A stretch of DNA of 64,000 nt from Bacteroidales bacterium (GTDB lineage Bacteria; Bacteroidota; Bacteroidia; Bacteroidales; UBA932): assembly GCA_016285455.1 (NCBI GenBank), contig JAEEQS010000003.1, forward strand, positions 109,173 through 173,172. Direction: 5' to 3'. Made by a program: the position numbers and the translations under genes. Below are positions 47,861 through 57,933 of this stretch, in pieces. Within the stretch, counting starts at the first letter, position 1; each line of letters begins with the position of its first letter. The notes under the pieces were generated by a model, which was given only the letters and a program-made list of their open reading frames with translations, searched no databases and had not been told where the DNA came from.

Positions 47861-49762
47861 TCAGGATTGTTTTACAAGCATTTCGCAATGTGAGCAGTCG
47901 AATTCCAGGGCGAGGGTGTTGTTGCCGTTTTTCAGATAGAGATGGCGGATGGCTTTGCTTTGCTTTTCGCCGTCTTTTCTGTTATCCTTTTTGCACATTC
48001 CCATCTGGTAACGGATGCAGTATTTGCACCTCATAAGTATGGCGTCCTTTGGAGGAAGTTGCTCGTATGATGGCTGAATGTCTGGCATTCCAAGCTCTGT
48101 GTAAACTTGTTTTGACAGTTTGTTGGAACAGTTTCTAAGATAGGAAGATCCGCCTTCCTTGAAGGCTTTTTTTGCCAGGTCTTTGAGTTCTAAATAATTG
48201 TTTTTTTTCTCAGCGACGGTGGTTTCTTTTTTCCGAAGATCTTCTAGATACTGCTGGAGTTTTTCTGCCAATTGAGTTCTTATTGCGTTGAGGGCAGAAG
48301 TTCTGTAGAAATAAACAGTGTCTCCTTCTATGCTTTTGACAGTGAAGGAGAAGTGCAAGGCGGTTTTTCCGATCTGGCGGGCTATAAGGTCTTTTGCGGA
48401 GTCTGGGTTCTTGGCTTCTTCTCCGGTGATATCAAAAGAGAATGTTTTTGCTGTTTTTGAGAAAGACTTTGGCTTACTGGCGAAGAACGCGGTAATGTTT
48501 ATTTTGTCTTTGCCAATTTGAATGGCGGTGTCTATATCAATGATTCTGGACGGGGTGTTTTCCAGGCTCTTTTCAAACTCGGTGTCCAGGTTGCGGTAGA
48601 TGAGGTCTCCCTTTTTGATCTTAAGGTCTTTGGTAAAGAGTTCCACCTTTTTGCCCTGGCAGCGGTTGGCGCGGAAGCCAGCTGTAATCTTGCCATTGGA
48701 GGCAAAGCAGAGGCCGTCTGAATTATGGAGAGTCTTGTCTGACTCGTAGGTGAAACTTACGAAAGACTTGTCGCCGCCTTTTATATCGGTGACCTTGCCG
48801 ATATATTCACCAATGCCTTTGGCGCTGTCGCGGCTTTTGAAGTCTGAGCGTTTTCCGTCCAGGAAGAATTCTGTGTAGCCGCGGTTGAAGGTTTTCTCTG
48901 CATCTGGAGTGAAATCTATGCGGCTTCTGCCCAGAGACGTGCGGCGGAGTTTCTCTCCGTCTTTGTTTTTCTCGGCGATGGTTTTATTGAGAGCCTTGTC
49001 GTAGAGGCTGACGATGTTCTTTACGTATGAAATGTTTTTGAGACGTCCTTCGATTTTGAAGGAAGTAATGCCAGCGTCTATAAGGTCTTCCAGCCTGTGT
49101 GAAAGGTTGAGGTCTTTCAGGGAAAGAAGCGGGGAATCTTTGACTAGAATGTTTCCGTCGTTGTCTATAAGGTCGTAGTTGGAACGGCAGGCCTGGATGC
49201 ATTCTCCGCGATTGGCGCTTCTTTGGGCAAGGCACTGGGAAAGGTAGCACTGGCCGCTGCAGCTGACACAGAGGGCGCCGTGAACAAAACATTCCAGTTC
49301 TGCGGAGGTAGCCTTTCTTATTTCCTTTATCTGTTTAAGGCTCAGTTCCCTTGCCAGAATTAGGCGGCTGAAACCCACCTTCTCCAGAAGGGCAGCCTTT
49401 TCAGGAGTGCGGATGTCTGTCTGGGTAGAAGCGAAAAGCGGAATCGGCGGGCGGTTCATCTTAAGAAGAGCAAAGTCCTGGACAATGACGGCATCTATTC
49501 CGGTCTCGTATGCAGTCCAAAGATACTTTTCCGCCTCCTGGAGTTCACTGTCGTAGAGAATGGTGTTTAGAGTAAGGTATATCTTTGCCCCGAATTTATG
49601 GGCATAGGAACAGAGTTTTTCTATGTCTTCAAAGGAATTGCCGGCCTGAAGCCTGGCGCCGTATTTTGGAGCGGCAATATAAACGGAATCGGCACCGCAG
49701 TCAATTGCCGCGATACCGATTTCCGAATTCCTTGCTGGAGAAAGAAGTTCTACCTTAAGCAT
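47861..49762 (-). CDS. peptidase U32 family protein
   Basis: ELLSPARNSEIGIAAIDCGADSVYIAAPKYGAR, ELECFVHGALCVSCSGQCYLS, FKIEGRLK. Confidence 0.94.
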   Translation of the reverse strand: MLKVELLSPARNSEIGIAAIDCGADSVYIAAPKYGARLQAGNSFEDIEKLCSYAHKFGAKIYLTLNTILYDSELQEAEKYLWTAYETGIDAVIVQDFALLKMNRPPIPLFASTQTDIRTPEKAALLEKVGFSRLILARELSLKQIKEIRKATSAELECFVHGALCVSCSGQCYLSQCLAQRSANRGECIQACRSNYDLIDNDGNILVKDSPLLSLKDLNLSHRLEDLIDAGITSFKIEGRLKNISYVKNIVSLYDKALNKTIAEKNKDGEKLRRTSLGRSRIDFTPDAEKTFNRGYTEFFLDGKRSDFKSRDSAKGIGEYIGKVTDIKGGDKSFVSFTYESDKTLHNSDGLCFASNGKITAGFRANRCQGKKVELFTKDLKIKKGDLIYRNLDTEFEKSLENTPSRIIDIDTAIQIGKDKINITAFFASKPKSFSKTAKTFSFDITGEEAKNPDSAKDLIARQIGKTALHFSFTVKSIEGDTVYFYRTSALNAIRTQLAEKLQQYLEDLRKKETTVAEKKNNYLELKDLAKKAFKEGGSSYLRNCSNKLSKQVYTELGMPDIQPSYEQLPPKDAILMRCKYCIRYQMGMCKKDNRKDGEKQSKAIRHLYLKNGNNTLALEFDCSHCEMLVKQS

Positions 49763-49768
49763 AATCTT

Positions 49769-50686
49769 TTAGCAACCCAGCTTGGCAATCTTCTGCTTTG
49801 CGGTAGGGCCGAACTTGCCGTCGCCCAGTACTTTCTTGTAAGTAGCGCAAGCCTGAGCCTTCTTTCCGGCGCTTTCATAGCAGGATGCCAGAATGTAAGT
49901 GTTCTGTGCAGAAGCAGGAGCGTTTACAAGGTGAGTGATGGCCTTGTTCCAGTTCTTTGCCTGATAAGCGCTCATTCCGGCAATAAGGCTTGCTGTTGGG
50001 TTAGGGCCAAGAGCAAGAGCCTTTTCAGCCTTGGCGATAGCCTCAGTGAATTTCTTTGCCTTCATTGCGTCGTTGGCGCTAGACACGAACATTCCGCTGA
50101 GAACTTTCTCTGCATTTGCATCGCCGAGCTCCTTTGCTTTCATCAGAGAAGCCTCTGCCTCAGCATCCTTTCCGGCCTTGTTGCAAGCCATTCCAAGAAG
50201 CAGGTGAGCCTTGGCATTGTTTGCGTCTCTTTCAATAGCCTTCTGGAAGAAAGGAATAGCCTCTTCTATATTGCCTGCATTGTAGGCGTCATTACCCTGC
50301 TGCAGAGGAATCTGCGCAAGCTTTGCCTGGGCGCTGGATGCTACTGCATCGTTTCCGTATTCCTTAGCGGTGTTGAGGGCCTCGGTATAGGTCTCTTCTG
50401 CCTTTGCATAGTCTTTGGCCGCAACCATCTTTCCGGCTGCTGAAAGGAGAATCTGAGGAATCATATCCTTGCAACCCTGAGCCATCTCAACTCCATCGTC
50501 ACCGGCAGCCTCAGCAATCTTCAGAGCCTCCTTGAAGTTCTTTACGGCTTCCATTTCATTACCGGCCTGATATGTCTCGGTGCCCTTCTGGTAAAGTTCC
50601 CCGGCCTGAGTCATATCCTGGGCGAATAAACTTCCCGCAAACAGAACTACTGCTGCGGTCAAAAAAAGTCTGGTGATTCTTTTCAT
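49769..50686 (-). CDS. tetratricopeptide repeat protein, signal peptide
   Basis: Repeated TPR units: GNDAYNAGNIEEAIPFFQKAIERDANNAKAHLLLGMA. Confidence 0.85.
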   Translation of the reverse strand: MKRITRLFLTAAVVLFAGSLFAQDMTQAGELYQKGTETYQAGNEMEAVKNFKEALKIAEAAGDDGVEMAQGCKDMIPQILLSAAGKMVAAKDYAKAEETYTEALNTAKEYGNDAVASSAQAKLAQIPLQQGNDAYNAGNIEEAIPFFQKAIERDANNAKAHLLLGMACNKAGKDAEAEASLMKAKELGDANAEKVLSGMFVSSANDAMKAKKFTEAIAKAEKALALGPNPTASLIAGMSAYQAKNWNKAITHLVNAPASAQNTYILASCYESAGKKAQACATYKKVLGDGKFGPTAKQKIAKLGC

Positions 50687-50804
50687 CTCTATAAATATTA
50701 TTTGGTTCTTATTTCTGTTTTTTACGAGGTTGCAAAAATAAAAAAAATGCAGGTATCACGCAAACACCATATTTATTCTTATTTTTGTACACATTCAATC
50801 GGTT

Positions 50805-53672
50805 ATGAAGAAAATTGCATACATACTGGCTCTCCTTCTTGCCTCAGCGATCTCTTTGACCGCCCAGGATCAAACCAAGGATCTTCCTGCACTTCCGGAC
50901 GACCCAAGGGTGAAAACCGGCAAGCTCTCCAATGGCCTTTCCTACATCATAGTCAAAAATCAGGCCCAAAAATCAACAGCCACCTTCTGCGTGGCCCAAA
51001 AAGTAGGAACTTCCTTGGAAAAAGATGGGAACAGGGGATCTTTTATGCTGCTGCAACAGCTTGCAACAAAGGGAACTAGGAACTTTGAAGGGTCTGCCAT
51101 CACAGATTATCTGAAAACTTTGGGCCTGACCCAGGACAATCTGCTTTTTTCCACGGGGAAAGACAGGGTGACCTATGCCGTAAAGGATATCCCGGTAGAA
51201 AGGAGCAACACAGTAGACTCCGCCCTGCTGATACTTTATAACTGGATGAGTTCCATTAACGTGGAGGAGCAAGACATTGCGGCGGAGCGCACAACCCTTG
51301 CCGGAAGAATCCTCAACAGCTGGACTCCAGCCCACAGGATGGAATTTGCCCTTCTGAAAGACCTTTACCCGGACAGCCCTTACATAGACGAGGTAGAACC
51401 ATCTGACATAAAGAGCATAAACAAGATCAATTCTAGAGACCTGAGGAGTTTCTACTACAACTGGTGCCGCCCTGAGCTTCAGACGGTTATTGTGGTGGGA
51501 GACGTAGATCCGGCTAAGATGGAAACCCAGATAAAGTCTGTTTTCTCTACGATTCCAAAGCCTCTGAAAAGCACCGCCCGCTTCTGGTATGATCCGAAAC
51601 CATTTGACGGGGTGAAAACCTTTGTTCTGCAGGATGACGAATTTGAAAAAACTCTTGTTTCCGTAAACCTTCTCAAGCAGCCGCTGAAAGACAAGTACAA
51701 GAAGACAAATCTCCCGTATATCCAGGACTTTATGGATAATGCTACCCTGCGCCTTCTCCGCGACAGGATCAACGACGCCATACTCAGGGAGAACCTTCCT
51801 ATATACAATCTGGAAATCGTCAAGGACCGGTTTATGGGAATAGAGAGAAGCAGCTCTCTCACCCTGAACTTTGAGACCCTTCCTTCCAGCATTTATTCAG
51901 CCTTGTCTTTTGTAAGCTCCCAGATAAAGAAGCTCTGCGACCACGGAGTAGACGCTACGGAGTTTGCCAAAGCCCAGGACCTTTACTGGAAAGAATTGGA
52001 GGCTTTTTACGACAACCGAAATCAGGCACCGAACGACGTTTATCTGGAAAGAGCCCTCAGAAGCAGTTACGACGGCTATTCTTTGGCCAGCACCGAGATG
52101 CAGTTTGAGATAATGAAGGAGGTGCTTTTCAACCTGAACGCAAAGAAGCTTTCTGAATATATGGCCGCATCGCTGAACCAGGAAAACAACATTGTGATTT
52201 ATTGCTTCCTTCCTAAGGCGGACGGAGTTAACCGCATCTCAACCGACAGGCTTCTGGCTGCTTATTCCCAGCCGCTGGACAAGCCGCTTCTTGCTGGAGA
52301 AAGCTCTCTTCCGGTATGGCCTTCTGCCGTTCCGCAGATTGCTTCAACCATTGTTTCCGAAACGGAGGATCTCCAGATGGGAAGCAAGGTGGTTGTGCTA
52401 TCCAATGGAGCCACTCTGGTGTTCAAGGATGTGCCGCAATCTTCAGATACTCTGTTCTTCAGGGCTGTCAGCAAGGGTGGTTATTCTCTGATAAAGGGAA
52501 CGTCTCTTGGAAGCCAGGAGTATTATAACGGACTGCTCTCTTCCGGAGCCACGGCAGATGTTTCTTACGCCAATATGAACCGCCTGTATGACTACAATCA
52601 TCTAAATCTGACTTCCCGCATAGACCAGAACACTGAGCAGATGGACGGATGGGCCGTTCCGGCTTCTGCGGAAAAGCTTCTCCAGGCCGTATATCTCAAT
52701 ATGACAGACCGCCGGGCAGATCAGGCAGCATTTGACATCTACAACCGCAAGGCCCTGTACGACATCAAGTACAACAGCATATCTCCTCAGGCCATATTCC
52801 GCGATTCCGTAAGCAGCTACCGCTACTCCAACCGCCAAGCTGTGCGTCCGCTAACAGAAGAGCAGGTTTCTTCTCTGGACTATGCGGCCGCGTACAAGAA
52901 TCTGGCATCCAGATTCACCAATGCCGCAGACTTTGTGTTTGTATTTGCCGGCAGCAATGCTTCTTCTGTAAAAGATCTTGCCGTCAAATACATTGGCGGA
53001 ATACCGGGAAAAGCCTCGGCCCGAGAGAACTGGATTGTGCTTCCTAACTATCTTGCCAAGGGCCGCGGAGAAAAGCGTTTCCTGGCCAAGATGAATGTTC
53101 CGAGAAGCTATGCCAGCCTTACCCTGTCTTCTTCCAAGAACCTGACAGCCAAGAATCTGGTGCTTTCGGATATGCTTGACGCCTATGTTGAAAACATTTT
53201 CAAGACTCAGCTTTACAACAAGGTTCCGCTTTACAATGTCAAGAGCAGCCTGGAATACTATCCTGAGCAAATCTGCGCCCTGGATATGATCTTTGAGTCT
53301 GATTCCGCAAGCGTTCATTCCTGCATAGAAACCATTGTAAACAATCTTGCATCCTGCGCCAAGGGCAACATTTCCGCAGCCGATCTGGCAGCCATCAAAA
53401 AGACCGTTTCAGATCGAAAAGCCGCTCTTGCCTCTTCTGCCCGCTACTGGCTGGATGTTCTGGAACTGAAGTATATGTCCGGAAAAGACATTTCCTCAGC
53501 GATGGAAGAAGTGCTCAAGGGCATAACCAAAGCTGAGTTCTGCGCCTTTGTCAAGGAGATCTCATCTACCAACCGCATAACGGTGATAATGGACGGAACC
53601 ACGGCCGACATCCCGACGCTTCAGCTTCTCCAGGAGAACGAGTTCATAAGAGACTTCTTTGACATCAAGTAG
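50805..53672 (+). CDS. M16 (insulinase-like) family protein lacking the HxxEH motif
   Basis: M16 context GNRGSFMLLQQLATKGTRNFEGSAITDYLKTLGL and RSFYYNWCRPELQTVIVVGDVD; duplicated M16 domains; signal peptide. Confidence 0.88.
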   Translation: MKKIAYILALLLASAISLTAQDQTKDLPALPDDPRVKTGKLSNGLSYIIVKNQAQKSTATFCVAQKVGTSLEKDGNRGSFMLLQQLATKGTRNFEGSAITDYLKTLGLTQDNLLFSTGKDRVTYAVKDIPVERSNTVDSALLILYNWMSSINVEEQDIAAERTTLAGRILNSWTPAHRMEFALLKDLYPDSPYIDEVEPSDIKSINKINSRDLRSFYYNWCRPELQTVIVVGDVDPAKMETQIKSVFSTIPKPLKSTARFWYDPKPFDGVKTFVLQDDEFEKTLVSVNLLKQPLKDKYKKTNLPYIQDFMDNATLRLLRDRINDAILRENLPIYNLEIVKDRFMGIERSSSLTLNFETLPSSIYSALSFVSSQIKKLCDHGVDATEFAKAQDLYWKELEAFYDNRNQAPNDVYLERALRSSYDGYSLASTEMQFEIMKEVLFNLNAKKLSEYMAASLNQENNIVIYCFLPKADGVNRISTDRLLAAYSQPLDKPLLAGESSLPVWPSAVPQIASTIVSETEDLQMGSKVVVLSNGATLVFKDVPQSSDTLFFRAVSKGGYSLIKGTSLGSQEYYNGLLSSGATADVSYANMNRLYDYNHLNLTSRIDQNTEQMDGWAVPASAEKLLQAVYLNMTDRRADQAAFDIYNRKALYDIKYNSISPQAIFRDSVSSYRYSNRQAVRPLTEEQVSSLDYAAAYKNLASRFTNAADFVFVFAGSNASSVKDLAVKYIGGIPGKASARENWIVLPNYLAKGRGEKRFLAKMNVPRSYASLTLSSSKNLTAKNLVLSDMLDAYVENIFKTQLYNKVPLYNVKSSLEYYPEQICALDMIFESDSASVHSCIETIVNNLASCAKGNISAADLAAIKKTVSDRKAALASSARYWLDVLELKYMSGKDISSAMEEVLKGITKAEFCAFVKEISSTNRITVIMDGTTADIPTLQLLQENEFIRDFFDIK

Positions 53673-53673
53673 C

Positions 53674-54258
53674 ATGGTCATAGAAATTGGCAAGTGCCTT
53701 GTAAGCACGGAAATACTCACCGAATACTTTTGCTGCGACTATTCTAAATGCAAAGGCTGCTGCTGCGTTGTTGGAGATAGCGGAGCCCCGCTGGAAGAAG
53801 GAGAGGCCGCAAGCCTTTCTTCCCAAGCCAAAGATTATGAAGTTTTCCTTGCCGAGGACGGAAAAATAGAAATCTGTTCTCAGGGATATTCTGTTGTTGA
53901 CAAAGACGGAGACACGGTTACTCCGCTGGTTCCTTCAGACGGCAGGTGCGCATATTCGGTTATTAACCCAGACGGCTTTACCTGGTGCGCCGTGGAAAAG
54001 GGTTTTGAAAAATCCTGCAGCGGAATATGCAAGCCCCTGAGCTGCTGGATATTTCCCATCCGCCTAAAGACTTTCAGCACTGGCTTTACGGGCCTTATGC
54101 TAAGCCGCGAGCATCTATGCTCAGACGCTTTCCGCCTGGGAAAGGAAAAAGGAATAAAAGTCTACCAGTTCCTCAGGGAACCTATAGAATTCAAATTCGG
54201 GAAAGAGTTCTACCAGGAACTTTGCCAGGCAGAGAAAATGATGAAAGAAGGTTTCTAG
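53674..54258 (+). CDS. DUF3109 family protein
   Basis: Cys-rich: YFCCDYSKCKGCCCVVGDSGAPLEEGEA, CKPLSCWIFPIRL; ATG at 53674. Confidence 0.9.
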   Translation: MVIEIGKCLVSTEILTEYFCCDYSKCKGCCCVVGDSGAPLEEGEAASLSSQAKDYEVFLAEDGKIEICSQGYSVVDKDGDTVTPLVPSDGRCAYSVINPDGFTWCAVEKGFEKSCSGICKPLSCWIFPIRLKTFSTGFTGLMLSREHLCSDAFRLGKEKGIKVYQFLREPIEFKFGKEFYQELCQAEKMMKEGF

Positions 54259-54261
54259 AAT

Positions 54262-54495
54262 TTACTCTGCGTCTTTCTCGTCTAGAGTCATTTCTCCTTC
54301 TTCCGCTTCTTTGAGAAGTTCAACGGCCTTGTCGTAATCTTCATCATTTACTGCAAGGTCTATAGACAGCTTGTAGGAAATCCCGGCGTAAGGCGCATCC
54401 TGATGAAGGACCGTGGCCTGGATTCCGGCGTTTTCCAGCATTCCCTTTGCCAGGTTTGCTGAAATGTGGCTGAGATATTTCTTTACAACCTTCAT
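54262..54495 (-). CDS. DUF2007-like small protein
   Basis: LSHISANLAKGMLENAGIQATVLHQD...YKLSIDLAVNDEDYDKAVELLKEAEE. Confidence 0.8.
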   Translation of the reverse strand: MKVVKKYLSHISANLAKGMLENAGIQATVLHQDAPYAGISYKLSIDLAVNDEDYDKAVELLKEAEEGEMTLDEKDAE

Positions 54496-54992
54496 TATTG
54501 CTGTTCTTGATTATTGTCCTGAAGCTTTGCCAGATAGCTTTCTATCCTCATCGCGGCTCTTACAACGTCTTTCCTCTGGCCTTCAATGGTTATCATTCCG
54601 TCGCATCCGGTAAGGGTGAGGGTGTCTTCCCAGAGTCTCAGAGCCCTGATTACTCCGCTGTTGTTATGCAGACGCAGAACGTCAGCGCTTTCAGATTTTG
54701 AGATGTCTTCCGCAACAAAATTCATATCGCGGAGAACTCCGGCAATCTCCTGCCTTCTTTCAGAAAAGCCGACGCCGAAAGCCACTTCCTTCTTGCTGTA
54801 TCCGATTAGAGGATAGACGGCGGCATAGGCCACAAAGAACAGGATGATTTTCAGCCACTGCCCGTCAAAAAGGTTCCAAGGCTTTAGGGCCGGATCGTGC
54901 TCAGACGTGTAGAACATTATTAGCACTACAAGTGAAAACATTATGCCTACAATTACCAGGCATTTGAGAGAACGTATGATATATCTTAACAT
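54495..54992 (-). CDS. hypothetical membrane protein
   Basis: Two TM helices; start MLRYIIRSLKCLV at 54992; coupled to DUF2007 gene. Confidence 0.7.
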   Translation of the reverse strand: MLRYIIRSLKCLVIVGIMFSLVVLIMFYTSEHDPALKPWNLFDGQWLKIILFFVAYAAVYPLIGYSKKEVAFGVGFSERRQEIAGVLRDMNFVAEDISKSESADVLRLHNNSGVIRALRLWEDTLTLTGCDGMITIEGQRKDVVRAAMRIESYLAKLQDNNQEQQ

Positions 54993-55070
54993 AGCCGTAA
55001 CTTTTATTGTGCGGGGGCAAAAGTAAACATTTTTATTGCTATTTTTGTCAGACAAGCAAAAACTAGTGTT

Positions 55071-55940
55071 ATGGAAAAGAAACTGAAGATCATCATCGGA
55101 GTGCTTTCTGCCATCATTTTGGTATTGGCAGGAGTCCTTATAGCACAGCTGAGCAAAAAGACGGAAGTCAAGGAGGTTGTTCAGGAACTTACGGTGGACA
55201 AGGAGGATCTGACAAACCAGATCACCCAGCTACAGCAGGACTACGCAGCCCTCTCGTCCACGAACGACACGATCAACACGCAGCTCCAGATAGAAAGGGA
55301 GAAGGTAGCCGAGCTTATTGAGAAAGTCAAGAAGACAGAGGCAAACAACTCCGCACAGCTGCGCAAGTATGAGAAAGAACTTGGTACTCTGCGATCAATT
55401 ATGCGCGGGTATATCAAGCAGATAGATTCCCTTAACCAGATGAACATAGCCCTGAAGGAAGAGGTTACCGAGGCCAAGAAGCAGGTTCAGGAAACTACTG
55501 CCAAGAACGAAGCCCAGGCCAAGAAGATAGAGGAGCAGAGCAAGAAGCTCGACGAAGGCTCCACCGTCAGAGGCCGCGGTTTGAGCATTGTGGCTCTCAA
55601 CCGCAGAGGCAAGAGTATGGAGCGCTCTTCCCGTACCGAGCAGTTCAAGGTTAGCCTATCGCTTGTGGAAAACGCCATCGCCGAGACTGGCCCTATGACC
55701 ATCTACATCAGGATTAAAGATCCGGACGGAGTGCTTATGACAGACGGCGGCCAGCAGGTATTCACCTGCAATGGCGAGCAGCTCATCTACTCCGCATCCA
55801 GAGAGGTTGACTACCAGGGTCAGGAGCTTGACGTAAGCATCTTCTTCACTCCTGGCGGAGACCTGGAAAAGGGAACCTACACGGCAGAGGCCTATACAGA
55901 CAAGGGCAAGCTCGGAACAGCTGAGGTGCATCTGAAATAA
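55071..55940 (+). CDS. coiled-coil protein with N-terminal TM anchor and C-terminal beta domain
   Basis: KKLKIIIGVLSAIILVLAGVLIAQL anchor, long heptad region, C-terminal beta-rich part. Confidence 0.8.
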   Translation: MEKKLKIIIGVLSAIILVLAGVLIAQLSKKTEVKEVVQELTVDKEDLTNQITQLQQDYAALSSTNDTINTQLQIEREKVAELIEKVKKTEANNSAQLRKYEKELGTLRSIMRGYIKQIDSLNQMNIALKEEVTEAKKQVQETTAKNEAQAKKIEEQSKKLDEGSTVRGRGLSIVALNRRGKSMERSSRTEQFKVSLSLVENAIAETGPMTIYIRIKDPDGVLMTDGGQQVFTCNGEQLIYSASREVDYQGQELDVSIFFTPGGDLEKGTYTAEAYTDKGKLGTAEVHLK

Positions 55941-55946
55941 GCCATT

Positions 55947-57119
55947 ATGGCCGGCATATATCTGCACGTTCCGTTCTGTAACTCAAGGTGCATTTATTGC
56001 GGCTTCTGTTCAACCGTCTCAAGGAATTTGAGGCAAAAGTACATCCCTGCGCTAAAGAGAGAAATCTCCGCCCGCAGGGATTTCTTTATGCCTCTGTATG
56101 AGAGCGAAAAGACAATCAAAACCCTCTACATAGGAGGCGGAACGCCGTCTGTTCTACCTCCAGAAACCCTTCAGGAAGCTGTCTCAGCGATAAGGGAAGC
56201 CTTCACTTTCCCGAAAAACGCTTTCAACACACTCGATCCCGATGAGTTTGAATTCACGGTTGAAGTTAATCCAGACGACATCACGGAAGAATACGCCCAA
56301 TCGCTGAGAAGAATTGGAGTGAACCGGGTGAGTATGGGAGTCCAATCTTTCAAAGACGAGCACCTTAGGTGGATGCGCCGCCGCCACGATTCCCAAACAG
56401 CTATAAACGCCTACAATATTCTCCGCCAATCCGGCATAGAAAATATCAGCCTGGACTTTATCTTCGGCTTTCCGCTGATGACCTTAAAAGACTGGGAATT
56501 CAATCTGGACAGAATAACAGAACTCAATCCTGAACATATCTCCGCCTATCAGCTGGGACTCGATCCGGACACTCCTCTTGAGAGGATGGAAAAGAGAGGA
56601 GAGTTTTCTCTCCCAACTCAGGAAGATAGCGAGATGATGTACAAAACTCTCCAGGCCAAACTCAGAGCTGCCGGCTACATCCAGTACGAAGTTTCCAATT
56701 TCTGCAAACCTAACTTTCATTCCCGCCACAACAGTTCCTACTGGAAGAGAATCCCATATCTTGGACTTGGCCCCGGAGCTCATTCTTTCATTGGCATGGC
56801 AAGGGAGTGGAACACTTCAGACATTGCTTCCTGGTGCAACGTTGCTACGCTTAACCTCAGGGGCGGGGAGAATCTTTCTCCACAAGATATTTTCAACGAG
56901 ATACTTATGCTGGGGCTTCGCACATCTGAAGGGGTAACTCTCTCAACCCTCAGAAACTCCAGCCCGCAGTCTCCGGCTTTCATCGCTGAGTTCCTTCCTA
57001 ATCTTCATTCCCTGGAAGCCAAAGGCCTTCTGACTTTAGACAAATCCGGCACAATAAAAATACCGTCCGAAAAGTTTTTCATTTCGGACGGCATCATTAG
57101 AGAGCTTTTCGTCTGCTGA
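55947..57119 (+). CDS. hemW: radical SAM family heme chaperone HemW
   Basis: AGIYLHVPFCNSRCIYCGFCS, LYIGGGTPSVL, NRVSMGVQSF, LDFIFGFP. Confidence 0.95.
   Translation: MAGIYLHVPFCNSRCIYCGFCSTVSRNLRQKYIPALKREISARRDFFMPLYESEKTIKTLYIGGGTPSVLPPETLQEAVSAIREAFTFPKNAFNTLDPDEFEFTVEVNPDDITEEYAQSLRRIGVNRVSMGVQSFKDEHLRWMRRRHDSQTAINAYNILRQSGIENISLDFIFGFPLMTLKDWEFNLDRITELNPEHISAYQLGLDPDTPLERMEKRGEFSLPTQEDSEMMYKTLQAKLRAAGYIQYEVSNFCKPNFHSRHNSSYWKRIPYLGLGPGAHSFIGMAREWNTSDIASWCNVATLNLRGGENLSPQDIFNEILMLGLRTSEGVTLSTLRNSSPQSPAFIAEFLPNLHSLEAKGLLTLDKSGTIKIPSEKFFISDGIIRELFVC
57055..57091 (-). terminator. putative terminator of the sdhC-like gene, embedded in hemW CDS
   Basis: Minus strand CCGTCCGAAA-tgaaaaact-TTTCGGACGG (perfect 10-bp stem, 57091-57063) then TATTTTTATT. 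Confidence 0.65.
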
Positions 57120-57126
57120 CCTAAGC

Positions 57127-57795
57127 TTAAGCCAAAGGGCAGTTTCCTGCTACAAAAGCCTTGGTTGCCACTGCAATGAACAGAAGCACCAGTATGGTGG
57201 CGTAAATGTAGCCAATCCACTGAAGCCTCTTCAGCCATTTGTCGTTGTTCCAGCCCATAGACTGGAATGCGCTCCAGAATCCGTGTGTTAGATGGAACCA
57301 CAGGATAATGAACCACACAATGTAAAGGGCGTAAACCCACCAGCGGCTGAATGTCAGAGTCATTGCCTCGGCTCCGGTAATTGGTTCTCCGCCAAGGAAT
57401 TCCTGCAGCTGCATCTTTGCCCAGAAATCTGTCAGGTGAAGAGCGATTCCCACCAGGACAAGTAGTCCGAGAACCACCATGTTCTTAGATGCCATGTCTG
57501 CATTGGTCTTGTTGGTAACGGCATATCTTTCCTTTCCCCTTGCCTTGTAGTCCTTCAGATAAAGTATGAAGGCATAGAGAATGTGGATAAAGAATCCGAA
57601 AGCCAGCACCGGAACCATCACCTTGATGATTCCCAGACTCATAAATTCACATACGGCGTTGAAATTCTCGGCTCCGTTAGGGAGCAGATAAGCTCCGTTA
57701 AGAACGGCGTGAAGGGTGAGGAACAGTATCAGAAACAATCCGCTGAGGCTCATTATCACCTTCTTGCCGATAGATGTTGTAAATATGTTAGCCAT
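57127..57795 (-). CDS. succinate dehydrogenase/fumarate reductase cytochrome b subunit
   Basis: TSIGKKVIMSLSGLFLILFLTLHAVLN, WFHLTHGFWSAFQSMGWNN; 5 TM helices. Confidence 0.93.
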   Translation of the reverse strand: MANIFTTSIGKKVIMSLSGLFLILFLTLHAVLNGAYLLPNGAENFNAVCEFMSLGIIKVMVPVLAFGFFIHILYAFILYLKDYKARGKERYAVTNKTNADMASKNMVVLGLLVLVGIALHLTDFWAKMQLQEFLGGEPITGAEAMTLTFSRWWVYALYIVWFIILWFHLTHGFWSAFQSMGWNNDKWLKRLQWIGYIYATILVLLFIAVATKAFVAGNCPLA

Positions 57796-57933
57796 ATAAA
57801 TATCAGTAGTTTTATTATTTCATTTGAAAATCGATGCAATATACACAACGTTTTTGGGAAAAGCAAAGTTATCATACAGTTGCATTTGTGTCATTTATTG
57901 GCTAAATTCGTAGGTTAATAGCAAATAACGGGT

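Noticed and set aside
49598-50443. 281-aa plus-strand ORF opposite the TPR protein and U32 gene end
   Set aside because: Antisense to two supported genes; Cys-rich random-like sequence
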